Below, one piece after another: positions 43,560-53,778 of a DNA stretch of 64,000 nucleotides. The notes beneath the pieces are model-generated. The model made no database searches. It saw nothing but the letters and a program-made list of their open reading frames with translations, and was not told where the DNA came from. The stretch's first letter is position 1. Every line of letters begins with the position of its first letter. The stretch covers positions 1 through 64,000 of the forward strand of contig JAJTEQ010000003.1 of assembly GCA_021298195.1 (NCBI GenBank), written 5' to 3'. The position numbers and the translations under genes are program-made. This DNA is from Ilumatobacteraceae bacterium. GTDB lineage: Bacteria > Actinomycetota > Acidimicrobiia > Acidimicrobiales > Ilumatobacteraceae.

Positions 43560-44584
43560 TGGCCGGCACCGGAAAAGCTCATCTGCGACCCGAAGGCGAA
43601 GCCCTTCTTCGAGTCGAGGATCTGGTGGTGGAGTTCCCCGTCGGTCGTACCGGCTTGAAGGTGAACGCGGTCACCGGGATCTCGTTCGACGTGCTTCGCG
43701 GAGAGACCCTCGGCATCGTGGGCGAATCCGGATGCGGCAAGAGCACCACGGGGCGCGCCATCATGCAATTGCCCCGACCCACCTCGGGAAGCATCGTCTT
43801 CGACGGTCAGGATCTCACCAAACTCGACAAGGAAGCCATGCGCGCCGCGCGCACGAAGGTCCAGATGATCTTCCAGGACCCCATCTCGTCGTTGAATCCC
43901 CGTCGCAAGGTTCGTGACATCGTCATGGAGCCGCTCAGCATCTGGAAGCGCGGCACCAAACAGGAACAGGCGGCCGCGGTCGACAAGGTGCTCGAGGAAG
44001 TGGGCATCGATCCGCAGCGAGCGGCGGAGAGCCTTCCCCACCAGTTCTCGGGTGGACAATGCCAACGCATCTCGATCGCGCGTTCGCTCGTTCTCGATCC
44101 CCGCATGATCATCTGCGACGAGCCGGTGTCGGCGCTCGACGTCAGCGTTCAGGCGCAGGTCCTCAATCTCCTCGAGGATCTGAAGAAGGCCTACGGACTC
44201 ACTCTCATCTTCATCGCGCACGACCTGGCCGTGGTGAAGAACATCAGCGATCGCGTGGCGGTCATGTATCTGGGCAAGTTCTGCGAGATCGGTGCGAGCG
44301 ACGACTTGTACGCCCGTCCGGCCCACCCCTACACCAAGGTTCTGCTCGATTCGATCCCCGTGCCCGATCCGAACGCGACCGTGGGCAAGGTGGCCGTCGA
44401 AGGCGAACCGCCGTCACCGGTCAGTCCGCCATCCGGATGTCGATTCAACCCGCGTTGCCCGAACGCGTCCGATCGTTGCCGTCGCGAGGAGCCCATCTTG
44501 CGCGAGATCGAACCCGGTCACTTCGTGGCCTGTCACCATCCTTTGTTCGGTGGCGAGGCTCCGGTGTCGGTCCGCTCCGCCTGA
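43559..44584 (+). CDS. oligopeptide ABC transporter ATPase, DppF type
   Basis: 341 residues. Walker A GESGCGKST, IFQDPISSLNPRRKV, signature FSGGQCQRISIARSL, Walker B IICDEPVSALDV, THD-like AHDLAVV, and the Cys-containing C-terminus GCRFNPRCPNASDRC. The signature reads SGGQCQR rather than the usual SGGQRQR, with Cys in place of Arg; the effect is unknown. It is the last gene of the operon. Confidence 0.95.
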   Translation: MAGTGKAHLRPEGEALLRVEDLVVEFPVGRTGLKVNAVTGISFDVLRGETLGIVGESGCGKSTTGRAIMQLPRPTSGSIVFDGQDLTKLDKEAMRAARTKVQMIFQDPISSLNPRRKVRDIVMEPLSIWKRGTKQEQAAAVDKVLEEVGIDPQRAAESLPHQFSGGQCQRISIARSLVLDPRMIICDEPVSALDVSVQAQVLNLLEDLKKAYGLTLIFIAHDLAVVKNISDRVAVMYLGKFCEIGASDDLYARPAHPYTKVLLDSIPVPDPNATVGKVAVEGEPPSPVSPPSGCRFNPRCPNASDRCRREEPILREIEPGHFVACHHPLFGGEAPVSVRSA

Positions 44585-44585
44585 A

Positions 44586-45407
44586 TCAGCGGTTCGAATA
44601 ATTCGGAGGGCGCTTCTCCAAGAAGGCTCTCATCGACTCGCGAGCGTCCTCGGTGTGGCTCGACATGATCTGTTGACGGTTCTCCAGATCGATCGCCGAC
44701 TGCATGGCCGGAATCTCGAGTGCGGTCCACATGGCCTCTTTCGTGAGGTACACACCGAACGGCGTGTTGGCCATGATGAGCTCGGCCTTGGCCAGAGCGG
44801 CCTCCTCCAATCGATCGGGCTCGTGCAACTCGACCACCAAGCCGATGCGCAATGCCTCGTCGGCGTCGACGACGCGACCGGTGAGCATCATCTCCTGGGC
44901 CCGCGCCACGCCCACGATGCGGGGCAGCAACCAACTCGTACCGATGTCGCACGCGGAGAAGCCCACGCGAATGAACGCCACGTTGAACTTGCTCGACGTG
45001 GACGCCAATCGCACGTCGCTTCCGAGCACCAGCGCCAAACCCCCGCCCGCGGCGGCTCCGTTGACCGCGGCGATCACGGGCTGCGGGATCGACCGCAGAC
45101 GGGGAATCAACGTGGCGATGTGTTTTTGAACCGCGAAGGCGCGTTGGGTCGGACCCATGTCGTCGGTGTGGGGAGCCGCGCCGTAACCGCCCAGATCCAA
45201 CCCGGCGCAAAATCCCCGACCTGATCCGGTGAGAACGACGACCCGACAGTCCGCGTCCACCGCGATCGCGGCGAGCGTTTCGTGCAGGGTCTCGACCAAT
45301 TCCGCCGACATGGCATTGAGACGTTCGGGGCGATTCATGCGCAACACGACCACACCATCACGGGGACGTTCGACGAGCAGGACCGGATCCGCAGGGGCAG
45401 AGTTCAT
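44586..45407 (-). CDS. enoyl-CoA hydratase/isomerase family protein
   Basis: 273 residues of the crotonase fold. The CoA-binding and oxyanion region is VVVLTGSGRGFCAGLDLGG and VIAAVNGAAAGGGLALVLGSDVRLAS; the C-terminal helices end SMRAFLEKRPPNYSNR. In the second active-site region the sequence is RVGFSACDIGTSWLLPRIVG, where the usual catalytic glutamate is not obvious, so it may be an isomerase or hydrolase rather than a hydratase. It converges on the ABC operon with two bases between stops. Confidence 0.87.
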   Translation of the reverse strand: MNSAPADPVLLVERPRDGVVVLRMNRPERLNAMSAELVETLHETLAAIAVDADCRVVVLTGSGRGFCAGLDLGGYGAAPHTDDMGPTQRAFAVQKHIATLIPRLRSIPQPVIAAVNGAAAGGGLALVLGSDVRLASTSSKFNVAFIRVGFSACDIGTSWLLPRIVGVARAQEMMLTGRVVDADEALRIGLVVELHEPDRLEEAALAKAELIMANTPFGVYLTKEAMWTALEIPAMQSAIDLENRQQIMSSHTEDARESMRAFLEKRPPNYSNR

Positions 45408-45511
45408 CGCGACATTCTGGCAGTCGTTCCTCCTTCTGGCGAGCGTCCGAAACCTTGATCAGCGGGGGTGTTAGCGTCTCGGACACGCCGAGTCGCGGCG
45501 ATCACACCGCC

Positions 45512-46765
45512 ATGAACGAGTCCGCACCCACCCCCGTCGCCGACCCCGACGAACAGCATCGGACCTGGATCGCTTCCCTCCGCTCGGCGGCCGTCGCCTT
45601 CGTCGTGTCGCGGCTGATGGTCCTGATCGGGGCCGCCATCGTGGCCGCCGAAATGCGAGCGGACGAGAACAAGATCCGTCCCCAGATCTTCTTCGGCTTC
45701 GATCGCAAGGTCGACCCGCACGCGCGCGATCTGGTCCTCCCGCGTTCGGCCGGCCGGATGATCCTCGACGTGCTCACCTCCTGGGACGGACTCTGGTACC
45801 TGCGCATCAGCCGGTTCGGTTACCCCACGTTCGTCCCTCCGTCGATCACCTACGAGGAACCACAGGCCCGCGTCGCCTTTTTCCCGGCGTATCCCTATGC
45901 CGTGCGCGGGCTCGACCGGATCCTGCCCGGCGGTGACACGTTGGCCGCCCTCTCACTGAACCTCGTGTTGGGGGCGACGTTCATCGTCCTGGTCGGGTTG
46001 CTCACGCGGGCCTGGTTCGGCGTGGAACACGCCCGGACCGCCATGGTGTTGTGCGCCATTTTCCCCGGCAGTTTCGTTCTGTCGTTCGCCTATTCCGAAG
46101 CCCTGTTGCTCACCATGGCCGCGGCCACACTGTTGGCCCTGCATCACGAGCGTTGGCTCGTCGCGGGAGCGCTGGCGGCGGTGGCCACCGCGACCCGACC
46201 GAACGGGGTCGCCATCGTGCTCGCGTGCGTGGTGGCATCGGCGATCGCCATACGCTCTCGTCGCGACTTCCGATCGCTCGTCGCGCCGGCTCTCGCTCCG
46301 CTGGGTTTCGTCGGCTATCAACTCTGGATCGATTCCCACGCCAACGAGAGCCGCGTCTGGTTCCGGGTCCAAGGCGAGGCGTGGAAGGAAGGCGCGAGTT
46401 TCGGACTGACCGCCATACGTCGCACCCTCGAGACGTTCACGCAACCCCTCACCTCGCCGACCGACATGATCACCGCCGTTTCCTTCCTCGGCACCCTCGC
46501 ACTCATCTGGATCGCCTGGAGGCGCCATCGTCTCCCCTTGCCCGCGGCCGCCTACTCGGTCGTCATCGTCGTCCTGATGTTGTTGCCCGCCACGGTCACG
46601 GCGCGGCCGAGATTTCTCTACACCGCCTTCCCCCTCTTCATCGGCGCGGCCGTGTGGCTGAACGCGCCCCGCCGACGCGACTGGTGGCCGTACGTCGTCG
46701 GTGCGTCGATGGCCGGACTGGTGACGCTTTCGGCCCTCTACGGCGTCTACGGAGTGGTCCCTTGA
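45512..46765 (+). CDS. GT-C membrane mannosyltransferase, PIG-V-like
   Basis: 417 residues with about eight to ten transmembrane helices. The motif DVLTSWDGLWYLRISRFGYP with an acidic residue after helix 1 and VAFFPAYPYAVRGLDRILPG are typical of PIG-V-type mannosyltransferases, which use polyprenyl- or dolichyl-phosphate mannose outside the membrane. ATRPNGVAIVLA and TARPRFLYTAFPLFIGAAVWL are further family features. It begins the envelope block and is coupled to the AftD-like gene (TTGA overlap). Confidence 0.82.
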   Translation: MNESAPTPVADPDEQHRTWIASLRSAAVAFVVSRLMVLIGAAIVAAEMRADENKIRPQIFFGFDRKVDPHARDLVLPRSAGRMILDVLTSWDGLWYLRISRFGYPTFVPPSITYEEPQARVAFFPAYPYAVRGLDRILPGGDTLAALSLNLVLGATFIVLVGLLTRAWFGVEHARTAMVLCAIFPGSFVLSFAYSEALLLTMAAATLLALHHERWLVAGALAAVATATRPNGVAIVLACVVASAIAIRSRRDFRSLVAPALAPLGFVGYQLWIDSHANESRVWFRVQGEAWKEGASFGLTAIRRTLETFTQPLTSPTDMITAVSFLGTLALIWIAWRRHRLPLPAAAYSVVIVVLMLLPATVTARPRFLYTAFPLFIGAAVWLNAPRRRDWWPYVVGASMAGLVTLSALYGVYGVVP

Positions 46766-49700
46766 TCGGAGCGGTTCGACGGTGGATCGAACGTCACGTT
46801 CTCCACGTTTCGTTGGCCCTTCTCGCGTACGTTCCCCTTCTCCTCACCGCGCCCGACAAGGTCCCCGGCGACACCAAGTTGTACCTGTACCTCGATCCGT
46901 GGCGCCTCATGTCGGACGCTGCCTTCAGTTGGGATTCGCGACAATTCGGCGGCTGGGTCCCTCATCAGAACGTGGGCTACCTGTGGCCCAGCGGCCCATG
47001 GTTCGGCTTCTTCGACCTCATCGGCGCTCCGGACTGGGTGGCCCACCGGTTGTGGATGGCCACTCTTCTCTTCGTCGCCGGATCCGGAGTCGTCCACCTC
47101 GGGCGACGACTCCAGCTGAGCCCGACGACGATCGTCGTCGCGGCCTTCACGTATCAGTTCACTCCCTTCGTGTTGCCCTACATCTCGCGCACGTCGGCAC
47201 TTCTCCTGCCATGGGCACTGCTGGGTTGGATCGTCGCGGTCACCATTCGCTTCACTCACGAACGACGGCTCGGACAACTCGCGGTGTTCGCGCTCCTGAT
47301 TTTCTCCTCCGGGGGCCTCAACGCCACCGCCCTGCTCGTCATCGCCCCGGCTCCCGTCGCCGTCATCGTGGATGCCCTGTGGCGTCGACGAGTGTCGATT
47401 CGTTCCGCGCTCGTCACCACCGGCATTCTCGGTGCGACCACGATCGCGATGAGCGCCTGGTGGCTCGCCGGATTGGTGATACAGGGACGACACGGTTCCG
47501 CGGTGCTGTCCTACACCGAAGCGTTGCCATCCACTGCCGCCACCTCGACCGCACCCGAGGTCCTGCGGGGTCTCGGATACTGGCTCTTCTACGACCGCAA
47601 TGCCGTGGTCCGCCTCACGTCGGCCGCCGACCCCTACCAGTCCAACCCCGTCGTATTCGTTGCCGGGGTCGTCATCGTCGTGTCGGGCTTGCTCGGACTG
47701 CGATCGCTGCGCTCCGACGTGCGTCGGCCCCTGGCCCTGATGTTCGTGGCCGGCGTCGTCCTCGCCGTGGGGGCCCATCCGTACTCGTCGCCCACGCCGG
47801 CGTGGAGACTCCTGGTCGACAATCCCCAGAGTGCTCTCAGCCTCGCCCTGCGCTCGTCGACGCGGGCCGCACCGCTGATCGTCGTGGCTCTCGCCTTCGG
47901 TTTCGGACATCTCGTCGACCGAACACGTCTTCGGGCACTCCGCTCGTCACGACCCCGTCTCGCCGTGCTCGCCGTGCCACTCGCGTTGGCGATCGTCATG
48001 ATCAATCTGCCCGCCCTGCTGAGCGGACGGATGGTGGACCCGGTCATGGAACGTCCCGAGCAACTTCCCGCCGCATGGACCGACGCTGCTTCCCTGCTCG
48101 ACCAGCGTTTCGATGAGGGACACACCGGAGCAGTGTTGATGTTGCCCGGCATCGAGTCGGCCGCCTTCAGATGGGGCTATCCGGTCGACCCGATCCTGCC
48201 CGGTCTCACGAAGAAGCCGATGTTGAACCGCGACTGGGTGCCACAGGGCAGTGCGCCCCACATGGACCTCTTGTACGCGCTCGACGACTCGTTCCAGAAC
48301 GGCACCGCCGATGCCCGCTCCATCGCCCCGATCGCCCGTCTCCTCGGAGTCGACACCGTGATGGTGGTCAACACCTATCAATACGAACGATTCGGTCTCG
48401 ACCCCCCGGCTCGGGCCGCCGAGATCATCGACTCCGCACCCGGTCTCGTACGCGTGGCCGCATTCGGTGATCCCACCACGAACGTCGCTCCCCATCAGGA
48501 CGACTCCCTCGCGGTCGCCCTGCCCGAGATCGTCCTGTACGAGATCGAGGATGCGCGATCGGGAATGCGCGTCTCGGACTCACCCCTCGTGGTGTCCGGC
48601 GACGGCACCAGCTTGGTGGAACTCGCCGCCAGCGAACTCGTCGACGGTCGCTCCATCGTGCTCCACTCGGCGGCGCTCGACCGCGATCAGCTTCGGACCG
48701 CCTCGACGGCGACGACCGAGGTCATCGTCACCGACGGCAATCGCAAGCGCGCCCATCATTGGCGCGGTTCGCAGAACGTGTGGGGAGCCACGGAGACCGC
48801 CGCGGACGCGTCCGACGACGAGTTCGACAACCGCTTGCCGGTCTTTCCCACCAGCGACGGTCGCACGGACACGCAGTCGGTCGTCGACACGTCGGGGGAC
48901 ATCAGGGTCTCGGCCACCGGCTACGGCGCGTTGCTCGCCTACTACCCCGAATATCGACCAGCCATGGCGGTCGACGACGATCCCTCCACCGCCTGGCTCG
49001 TCGGCTGGGGGCTCGAACCCGTTGGCCAGATACTGGAGATTCATCGCGACTCCCGTCCGATCACGACCCTGCGCTTGGTCCCCGCGACACATCCCAACGG
49101 TGTCCGCACCATCACTCGGGCGTCGGTCAGCCTCGATGGAGGAGCCTGGAGCGACATCGACCTGTCCGATCCCGACGGCACCGTCGCCCTGTCCCGCCCG
49201 GCCGCGTCGATTCGGTTGCGGGTCGACGCGGTGGCCGATGATGGCCGCGAACGGAACACCGGCAGTCGGCCGAGTGGTTGGGCCGAGGTTCTTCCGCTCG
49301 GAGAAGGTTCCGCCGAGTACATCACCACCCCGACCGACGCCGTCGACGTCGTCGACGCGCGCACACCCGTGTCGTATCACTTCGCCCGCCTGCGAGCGGA
49401 TTCCACCGATTCCGAACGATCCGATCCCGAACGTTCCCTTCGACGCATGTTCCGCGTCGCCCACGACGACGGCTTCGTGGTGTCGGCGACGGCTCGATCG
49501 ACCGGGGACCGACTCCTCGAAGCGAGTGGTGACTGTCGTACCGACTTGCTGCAGATCGACTCCACACCGATCCCATTGCGCATCACCGCGGTGAACGAGG
49601 CCGACGTGGTTCTCGAGGCCTGCGCTCCCCTCACCCTCGAGCGAGGCTCGCGGGTCCTGTCCACGTCATCGGACTCGTCGATCATCATCGACCGCCTCAC

Positions 49701-50421
49701 GTTGCGTTCGTCACGAGCGGTACCGAGCCCGCCGGCCACGGTGTTCGAGGTGTCCACCAGTCGAACCACGCGCGATGCTCGGATTCCCGAATGCCCGAGC
49801 GAGCGCTGCTGGGTCGAGTCGACCGACGGCTGGAACACCGGATGGTCGGCGACCATCGCGGGAGACCCGACCGACCCACCGATCGCGAGCGCCTCCGGTC
49901 GCGGCACGTGGATCGTGACCGCCGGACCATCCGCGGACTTCCACAGCGAATGGACACCGCAGCGCGTCATGTGGATCGGTCTCGCCGTCTCGGCCGTGGG
50001 GATGATCGCGGCTCTCGTCGCTCTGGTCACGGGACGACTCCGCCGGCACCGTATCGGCCGCGAACCGAACGACGCGCCCGACGATTCGCCGAACTCCTCC
50101 ACGAGACTCCTCGGACCAGCCGTCGTCAGCGGGCTCGTGATCGCCCTCTTCGTCCATCCGATCGCGGGTGTCGTCGCCGCCGTGGTCACGGTCGTCGAGC
50201 ATCGTCTGCCGCCGATCATCGACAGGATCCTCGTCGGTCTCGTCGCCCTCGGTTACGTGTACATCCTGGTTCAGCAGTCGCGCTACGGGACGCCCACGGG
50301 TTTCGGTTGGCCGGGAACCTACGCGAAAGCCCACGGTGTCGTTCTGTTCTCCGCGGTGGCCTACGGCCTGCGTCTCACACGGGACCGACCGTCGACGTCC
50401 GGTACAATTTCCCACTCGTGA
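46762..50421 (+). CDS. aftD: AftD-like alpha-(1->3)-arabinofuranosyltransferase (DUF3367 family)
   Basis: A 1219-residue protein matching the AftD layout: a GT-C membrane core (about 10-430) with [30 protein letters not shown] and [30 protein letters not shown], a large extracellular part with a discoidin/galactose-binding-like domain (about 705-820; [29 protein letters not shown] and [11 protein letters not shown]), and further helices at the C-terminus (about 1070-1200). Mycobacterial AftD adds alpha-1,3-arabinose branches using decaprenyl-phosphoryl-arabinose, whose synthesis genes lie at 59645-63368. The start is a TTG overlapping the previous stop (TTGA). Confidence 0.85.
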   Translation: MIGAVRRWIERHVLHVSLALLAYVPLLLTAPDKVPGDTKLYLYLDPWRLMSDAAFSWDSRQFGGWVPHQNVGYLWPSGPWFGFFDLIGAPDWVAHRLWMATLLFVAGSGVVHLGRRLQLSPTTIVVAAFTYQFTPFVLPYISRTSALLLPWALLGWIVAVTIRFTHERRLGQLAVFALLIFSSGGLNATALLVIAPAPVAVIVDALWRRRVSIRSALVTTGILGATTIAMSAWWLAGLVIQGRHGSAVLSYTEALPSTAATSTAPEVLRGLGYWLFYDRNAVVRLTSAADPYQSNPVVFVAGVVIVVSGLLGLRSLRSDVRRPLALMFVAGVVLAVGAHPYSSPTPAWRLLVDNPQSALSLALRSSTRAAPLIVVALAFGFGHLVDRTRLRALRSSRPRLAVLAVPLALAIVMINLPALLSGRMVDPVMERPEQLPAAWTDAASLLDQRFDEGHTGAVLMLPGIESAAFRWGYPVDPILPGLTKKPMLNRDWVPQGSAPHMDLLYALDDSFQNGTADARSIAPIARLLGVDTVMVVNTYQYERFGLDPPARAAEIIDSAPGLVRVAAFGDPTTNVAPHQDDSLAVALPEIVLYEIEDARSGMRVSDSPLVVSGDGTSLVELAASELVDGRSIVLHSAALDRDQLRTASTATTEVIVTDGNRKRAHHWRGSQNVWGATETAADASDDEFDNRLPVFPTSDGRTDTQSVVDTSGDIRVSATGYGALLAYYPEYRPAMAVDDDPSTAWLVGWGLEPVGQILEIHRDSRPITTLRLVPATHPNGVRTITRASVSLDGGAWSDIDLSDPDGTVALSRPAASIRLRVDAVADDGRERNTGSRPSGWAEVLPLGEGSAEYITTPTDAVDVVDARTPVSYHFARLRADSTDSERSDPERSLRRMFRVAHDDGFVVSATARSTGDRLLEASGDCRTDLLQIDSTPIPLRITAVNEADVVLEACAPLTLERGSRVLSTSSDSSIIIDRLTLRSSRAVPSPPATVFEVSTSRTTRDARIPECPSERCWVESTDGWNTGWSATIAGDPTDPPIASASGRGTWIVTAGPSADFHSEWTPQRVMWIGLAVSAVGMIAALVALVTGRLRRHRIGREPNDAPDDSPNSSTRLLGPAVVSGLVIALFVHPIAGVVAAVVTVVEHRLPPIIDRILVGLVALGYVYILVQQSRYGTPTGFGWPGTYAKAHGVVLFSAVAYGLRLTRDRPSTSGTISHS

Positions 50422-51149
50422 GCCTCGATCCGCGTCCCTGCCTGAGCGTCGTCGTTCCGTGCTACAACGAGGAAGCCACCATCGCGGACCTGCTCGCCCA
50501 GGTGCTGGCCTCTCCGTGGGTCGCCGAAGTGATCGTGGTCGACGACGGTTCTCGCGATCGGTCCCGCGAGATCCTGTCCTCGTTCAGTCATCCTCGAGTA
50601 CGGGTCGTTCTCCACGAACGAAACCAGGGCAAGGGTGCCGCGTTGCGCACCGGATTCAGCCACGCCAGCGGTGAGTTCGTCATCGTGCAGGACGCCGATC
50701 TGGAATACGACCCGGGCGAATACTCGATCGTGCTCGAGCCTCTGCTCACCAACCGCGCCGATGTCGTGTTCGGTTCACGCTTCCTCTCGGGCCGACCTCA
50801 CCGTGTTCTCTATTTCTGGCACAGCATGGGGAACAAGTTCCTCACCCTCATGTCGAACATGTTCACGGACCTCAACCTCACCGACATGGAGACCTGTTAC
50901 AAGTGCTTCCGTCGAGAGGTCATCCAATCGATCGACATCGAGGAGGACCGATTCGGTTTCGAGCCCGAGATCACGGCCAAGTTGGCCCGTGCTCGCTGGC
51001 GCATCTACGAGGTGGGCATCTCCTACTCGGGCCGCACGTACGACGAGGGCAAGAAGATCGGCTGGCGAGATGGCGTCCGTGCCATCTATTGCATCGTGCG
51101 CTACTCGGCGATCGGTGACAAGTACCTGAAGAACCTGCTCGACCGCTGA
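50418..51149 (+). CDS. GT2 family glycosyltransferase
   Basis: 243 residues with the GT2 core [35 protein letters not shown], and the DxD region [23 protein letters not shown]. No C-terminal helix. The end ([43 protein letters not shown]) resembles polyprenyl-phosphate sugar synthases and undecaprenyl-phosphate transferases. It likely loads a sugar onto a polyprenyl phosphate for the neighbouring GT-C enzymes. GTG start overlaps the AftD-like stop. Confidence 0.88.
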   Translation: MSLDPRPCLSVVVPCYNEEATIADLLAQVLASPWVAEVIVVDDGSRDRSREILSSFSHPRVRVVLHERNQGKGAALRTGFSHASGEFVIVQDADLEYDPGEYSIVLEPLLTNRADVVFGSRFLSGRPHRVLYFWHSMGNKFLTLMSNMFTDLNLTDMETCYKCFRREVIQSIDIEEDRFGFEPEITAKLARARWRIYEVGISYSGRTYDEGKKIGWRDGVRAIYCIVRYSAIGDKYLKNLLDR

Positions 51150-51151
51150 CG

Positions 51152-51952
51152 TCAACCGCGACGAATCACCGACCGCATCCGTCGGGCGCGGTGCGCGAGA
51201 CCCCACCGCGTCACCAACAACATGGACTCCGCGATGATTCGGCCGGACATCTTCGAGACGCCGTGCTCGCGCTCCTTGAAGCGGATCGGGACCTCGGACA
51301 CCACGAAGTTCAAGCGCGCCAATCGCAGAACCAATTCGGTCAAGAATGCGTATCCGTCGGCTCTGGTGGTTTCCGGAGCGATGGCCGTCAATGCCGAGGT
51401 GCGGTAGGCACGGAAACCGGACGTGCAGTCCCGGATCCGGACCCCCAACAGTGCGCCGGTGTACAAGTTGCCCCACCGCGACAACAACCGACGATGCAAC
51501 GGCCAGTTCACGGTGCCACCGCCTCGCACGTAGCGCGAACCGACCACCGCGTCGGCACCCGACTCGATCGCCGCGAGCATCACCGGTATCACGGCCGGAT
51601 CGTGCGAGAAGTCCACGTCCATGGTGACGATCACGTCGTGACCACCGGAGAGCACGTGAGCGAATCCGTGTCGGTAGGCGTTGCCCAATCCTTGCTTTCC
51701 GGGTCGATGGATCACCTCGACGCCGATCGACTCTCGTGCCAGTTCATCGGCGATACGACCGGTTCCGTCCGGACTGTTGTCGTCGACGATCAGGATGGAG
51801 ATGTCGGGCCGCACCTCACGCAGGCGTTCCACCATGGGTCGCAGGTTCTCCGACTCGTTGTAGGTGGGCAACACCACGCAAACCCGCACCCCCGCGAATC
51901 TACTCGCCATCGCCGTCGTCGACCGGACTCCCCGACGACTCGGGCCCGTCAC
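51152..51952 (-). CDS. polyprenol-phosphate mannose synthase (DPM1-like)
   Basis: About 266 residues, a GT2 enzyme transferring mannose from GDP-mannose to polyprenyl phosphate. Core motifs are VCVVLPTYNESENLRPMVERLRE, LIVDDNSPDGTGRIADEL, VIVTMDVDFSHDPAVIPVML, SRYVRGGG and FKEREHGVSKMS. It would supply the donor for GT-C mannosyltransferases such as that at 45512. GTG at 51952 overlaps the stop of the upstream gene (GTGA); an ATG at 51910 is the alternative start. Confidence 0.87.
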   Translation of the reverse strand: MTGPSRRGVRSTTAMASRFAGVRVCVVLPTYNESENLRPMVERLREVRPDISILIVDDNSPDGTGRIADELARESIGVEVIHRPGKQGLGNAYRHGFAHVLSGGHDVIVTMDVDFSHDPAVIPVMLAAIESGADAVVGSRYVRGGGTVNWPLHRRLLSRWGNLYTGALLGVRIRDCTSGFRAYRTSALTAIAPETTRADGYAFLTELVLRLARLNFVVSEVPIRFKEREHGVSKMSGRIIAESMLLVTRWGLAHRARRMRSVIRRG

Positions 51953-53769
51953 TCATCGAAGGCGGTGATCTTTGCACCCGCGTCCGCTCGGAAAACGGAG
52001 ACGGGTTGCCCCAAACGAATCAAGGCCCGCACATCGTCCGCCACGGACGGATCGAGGGGCGGCTCGGCGAACACCAACGACGCCCCCGGTCGTTCGAGCG
52101 ATCCGATCAGGTCGTCGCGACCGGTGCGCTCGAGACCCGAACGAATCTCGGCGATCAATTCGCTCGCGCGCACCAGCTCGGCGTCCGAACGCGGGTCCGC
52201 GGAGGCGATCTCGGTCAGATTCGGGTCCTGACGGGCGCGTTCGATGGGCTGGCCGACGACCACCCACAGAACGGTGTCCACTTCCGACTCGAAAACCACC
52301 CGGTGCGGTAACGCCGCCGCGGCGAAGTACAAGTCGACGCGGACGTTGTACCCCGATCGTCCCAGTTCGAGCAACGTCCCGAATCCGGTGGCGTTCAACG
52401 TGTACGGGTCGTACATGCGGATCAGATATCGATCCGAGGGATCCAGTTCGTCGCGAAGTTGGGGCGCCAACATCGAGATGACGCGCGAATCGGTCGCCCC
52501 CGGGAGTCGCAAACCGTCGACCGCCTGAAAGGTGGTGAAACCGACGAGGATGACCGAGGACAACGCCGCGAGCACCCCGGCTCGGCGCCGCGTGAACGTG
52601 GGCAACGAACGCCCACCGAGGAGCACCCGCAGACACAACACCACGTTCATCACCACCAGCACCCAGAACCAGCGAATCGTGTACTCGTAATACGGCCCGA
52701 AAATGCGCGCCACCGAGAGCACTCCGACGCCGATCACGGCGTTCGTCAACAACAACAGACGCCACTCGATGGTCCCGCGACTTCGTCGTACGGCCCACAC
52801 CGTCAGTCCCACCATCAGCACGAATCCGGGCCACCGCACCCAACTGTCGTTCGAGGCGTGAACGTGCGGTCCCGTCAGCCATGGTCCGAGCACGTTGTAC
52901 TGCGTCATCACGATCCGTCCGACCATCGACAAGGCGATGTACGGCTCATCGGGTGACGTGAAGTGCTCGCGCAGAATCGTCAGGTTTCCCGGCTCGCGAC
53001 GGATCTGGTCGATGGCGGGCGCCAACCACATGATGAACGTCGCCGCCGCTCCTCCGCGCAACGGCAGACGCCACGCCCCTTCCACCGTGCGGGTGTCGGC
53101 GAACATCACCGCTCCGGCCGACAACAGTGCCGCCACCACGATCACCAGATACCCGGCGTGACACTGCACGCAATGGGAGCCGACGGCCACCGCGATCACC
53201 CAGCGCCATCCCCGCGCGCGTGGGCTCAGTTCGGGATCGGGGGCCGCCACGTCGAGCAGCAACAGCATCATCACCAGGAACGGCAGGAATGCCATCCAGA
53301 CGTTCCATGGTTCGACCATGAAGTCGCTGCCCGCGGAACGCAACAGGACGAGGAGCACCATCCCGGCCGGGATGCCCGCCCATCGACCCCATCGCCGCAC
53401 CACCAGCCACACGGCGGCCACGATCGACACCACGTGCACGGCGACCACCGAGGTCATCAACGCCGCGCTGCTACGACCGCCGAGGGCATAGACGGGATAC
53501 AAGGCGACCCACAGGCTCGGCCCCGGATGCGAGCCTTGAAATCCGGAGTCGTCGACGATTCGACCCGCCGCTCCGACCAGGGGCGGATTACCGAGGAATC
53601 CCCGCACGTGCAGTTCGGCTTGTGCCATGTCCCCGCACGGGAACCAACGCGCGCCTCCCAGCAAGACGATCAGGGCCGCGAACATCGGAATCGACGTCAC
53701 GATGGCGACGACCACGGCCACCCGCAAAGTTGAGGCCGAGCGCAACGACCAGCGAGACGTCGTAGTCAC
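51949..53769 (-). CDS. polytopic membrane protein, probable GT-C glycosyltransferase
   Basis: 606 residues with about ten transmembrane helices. After helix 1 comes GARWFPCGDMAQAELHVRGFLGNPPLVGAAGRIVDD..GSHPGPSLWVALYP. An acidic residue (D47) in the first outer loop followed by a glycine-rich HPGP turn is the pattern of GT-C transferases. The C-terminal soluble part lies outside the membrane (about 430-606). The sugar is unknown. It is coupled to the DPM1-like gene, whose product could be its donor. The start is a GTG. Confidence 0.72.
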   Translation of the reverse strand: MTTTSRWSLRSASTLRVAVVVAIVTSIPMFAALIVLLGGARWFPCGDMAQAELHVRGFLGNPPLVGAAGRIVDDSGFQGSHPGPSLWVALYPVYALGGRSSAALMTSVVAVHVVSIVAAVWLVVRRWGRWAGIPAGMVLLVLLRSAGSDFMVEPWNVWMAFLPFLVMMLLLLDVAAPDPELSPRARGWRWVIAVAVGSHCVQCHAGYLVIVVAALLSAGAVMFADTRTVEGAWRLPLRGGAAATFIMWLAPAIDQIRREPGNLTILREHFTSPDEPYIALSMVGRIVMTQYNVLGPWLTGPHVHASNDSWVRWPGFVLMVGLTVWAVRRSRGTIEWRLLLLTNAVIGVGVLSVARIFGPYYEYTIRWFWVLVVMNVVLCLRVLLGGRSLPTFTRRRAGVLAALSSVILVGFTTFQAVDGLRLPGATDSRVISMLAPQLRDELDPSDRYLIRMYDPYTLNATGFGTLLELGRSGYNVRVDLYFAAAALPHRVVFESEVDTVLWVVVGQPIERARQDPNLTEIASADPRSDAELVRASELIAEIRSGLERTGRDDLIGSLERPGASLVFAEPPLDPSVADDVRALIRLGQPVSVFRADAGAKITAFDE

Positions 53770-53778
53770 CGAAACAGT

